Positions 63,167-64,000 of a DNA stretch of 64,000 bases are shown piece by piece. The notes beneath the pieces are model-generated. The model was not told where the DNA came from, ran no database searches, and worked only from the letters and a program-made list of their open reading frames with translations. The stretch is from Melioribacteraceae bacterium (GTDB lineage Bacteria; Bacteroidota; Ignavibacteria; Ignavibacteriales; Melioribacteraceae), in NCBI GenBank assembly GCA_021647785.1, contig JAKIUC010000015.1:1-64000 (forward strand), read 5' to 3'. The position numbers were made by a program, and so were the translations under genes. Numbering within the stretch: the stretch's first letter is position 1; each line of letters starts with the position of its first letter.

Positions 63167-63469
63167 ATGTATGCCAGAGTAACAACTTTTCATCTAAAAA
63201 TTGATAAGCGGGATGAAGCCATTGCTATTTATAGGGATAGTGTTATCCCAGAAGCTAAAAAACAAAAGGGGTTTAGAGGGGCATCCTTTTTTGTAAATAA
63301 AAATGCTGGTAAATTTGTTTCTATCACTATTTGGGAAGATATGAATGCAGCTGTTGAAAATCAAAAAACTGGTTACTTCCAAAAACAAATAGATAAGTTT
63401 GAGGAACTACTGGTTGTTGTTCCTGAATTTGAAGGTTTTGATGTTCCGGTTATTGATTTTGGAAGATGA
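63167..63469 (+). CDS. ABM-domain protein (antibiotic biosynthesis monooxygenase fold)
   Basis: A 100-residue dimeric alpha+beta barrel protein: MYARVTTFHLKIDKRDEA, VIPEAKKQKGFRGASFFVN and SITIWEDMNAAVENQKTGYF match the ABM fold, which includes heme-degrading and quinol-monooxygenase types. No Asn-His haem-degradation motif can be confirmed. It follows the multihaem cytochrome gene by 54 bp with a strong AGGAGA site, so it may be the last gene of the operon. The substrate is unknown. Confidence 0.83.
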   Translation: MYARVTTFHLKIDKRDEAIAIYRDSVIPEAKKQKGFRGASFFVNKNAGKFVSITIWEDMNAAVENQKTGYFQKQIDKFEELLVVVPEFEGFDVPVIDFGR

Positions 63470-63654
63470 AATTCTTCCTCTGCTAAGTATCGGTAATAGT
63501 TTTACACAATCCCTATTTAAAATTTTGCCAATTACTCTTTTGATATATATACATATTATTCACAACTTTATTTACGGTAAATATAGCAAACTTTCACCGC
63601 AATTTGTGCAGTGAATGGTGTATCATTTTCCTGCATATTTGGGAATAAAATCAA

Positions 63655-64000
63655 TTAAACCGTATTTATTCTTATTAAATTGTTTCCGACCAACCGCAAA
63701 AAATCTTTTGAATTTAGAGTGATAATTTCATCAACTTTTGAATTCAAAGCACATTCCATAATAATTGCATCATATACAATACCACCCTTTAGGTTCAAAC
63801 TACTCATCATTTTAATTATCTTAAAATAATCCTTATCAGTTAAGGAAATAATTTTTGCAATTTTTTTTATATTATTTTCTATCAACATTTCAGCAGTTTC
63901 TGTAGTTATTGGAGGTTTAAAAGGGGCACTTGTTAAAACACTATAAACTTCTAAAATTGTATGTGCCGAAACAAAAAGTCTAAACTCCTTCTCCTTTGCC
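63655..64000 (-). CDS. PIN-domain (VapC-like) toxin, 5' end outside the window
   Basis: The minus-strand frame is open from the right window edge to a TAA at 63655. The edge part reads FVSAHTILEVYSVLTSAP, the typical second motif of VapC-type PIN domains, then DAIIMECAL and TLNSKDFLRL supply further acidic residues. The N-terminal LDTN motif is outside. An ATG at 63888 lies inside the domain and is not the real start. Any antitoxin gene should lie just beyond the window. Confidence 0.78.
   Translation of the reverse strand, partial: AKEKEFRLFVSAHTILEVYSVLTSAPFKPPITTETAEMLIENNIKKIAKIISLTDKDYFKIIKMMSSLNLKGGIVYDAIIMECALNSKVDEIITLNSKDFLRLVGNNLIRINTV

Overview
The window looks like a low-GC (about one third G+C) Gram-negative chromosome of the Bacteroidota/Chlorobi superphylum, most likely an Ignavibacteria-type bacterium. 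This is an inference from content, not a database match. The pointers are outer-membrane machinery (a TonB receptor with a carboxypeptidase-regulatory-like plug extension, beta-barrel proteins ending in Phe, several lipoproteins), BshA (bacillithiol), a Bacteroidota-style promoter before rplM (a TTGACA box and TATTTTTG), very large multihaem cytochromes, and many short palindromic repeats between genes. No tRNA, rRNA, CRISPR array or insertion sequence was seen.

Layout. 0.3-4.5 kb: mixed genes (SDR, lipoprotein metallo-hydrolase, a gene of unknown function, a DEDD exonuclease, a hotdog thioesterase). 4.8-14.3 kb: a fatty-acid beta-oxidation group on the minus strand (dienoyl-CoA-reductase-like SDR, acyl-CoA dehydrogenase, thiolase, hydroxyacyl-CoA dehydrogenase/enoyl-CoA hydratase, acyl-CoA ligase). 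It is interrupted by a plus-strand Fic toxin-antitoxin pair and headed by a divergent XRE regulator with a 14-bp palindrome in the shared promoter. 16-22.4 kb: housekeeping operon (threonine aldolase, lnt, dedA, ispF, acylphosphatase, EamA transporter, era). 22.5-25.1 kb: a lipoprotein gene whose 5' end carries an 8-bp tandem repeat that puts it out of frame, followed by two tandemly duplicated outer-membrane protein genes. 25.1-33.6 kb: malic enzyme, EamA transporter, RdgB-like enzyme, then rplM-rpsI-rpsB-tsf-pyrH-frr (all minus).

33.9-45.4 kb is a self-contained trehalose locus. A cytoplasmic GH37 trehalase, an MFS transporter and a TonB receptor lie downstream of a membrane-anchored sugar-binding protein, a histidine kinase and an NtrC-type regulator. 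The gap between regulator and receptor holds a sigma-54-like promoter and two 10-bp direct repeats exactly 20 bp apart. I infer a binding-protein/kinase/sigma-54 activator circuit that switches on trehalose uptake.

45.7-56.4 kb: trkA-trkH, then dTDP-rhamnose genes (rfbA, rfbD, rfbC), bshA, a HAD phosphatase and toxin-antitoxin modules. One PIN module sits between rfbA and a 305-bp duplicate of the rfbA 3' end. 56.5-63.5 kb: a MarR regulator, then a respiratory cluster: a 23-haem membrane-anchored cytochrome c, a separate cytochrome b, and a CbcL-like 16-haem cytochrome c fused to cytochrome b. The MarR-cytochrome gap carries three copies of an ACAACNNGTTA dyad, two of them inside a 101-bp inverted-repeat element. 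The window ends inside a VapC-like PIN gene.

Palindromic repeats recur throughout (TCCGTAGGA..., CTGTGAGACTCTTACAG, TTATACCGACA termini, TCCCGA...TCGGGA). Some lie in-frame inside protein genes.
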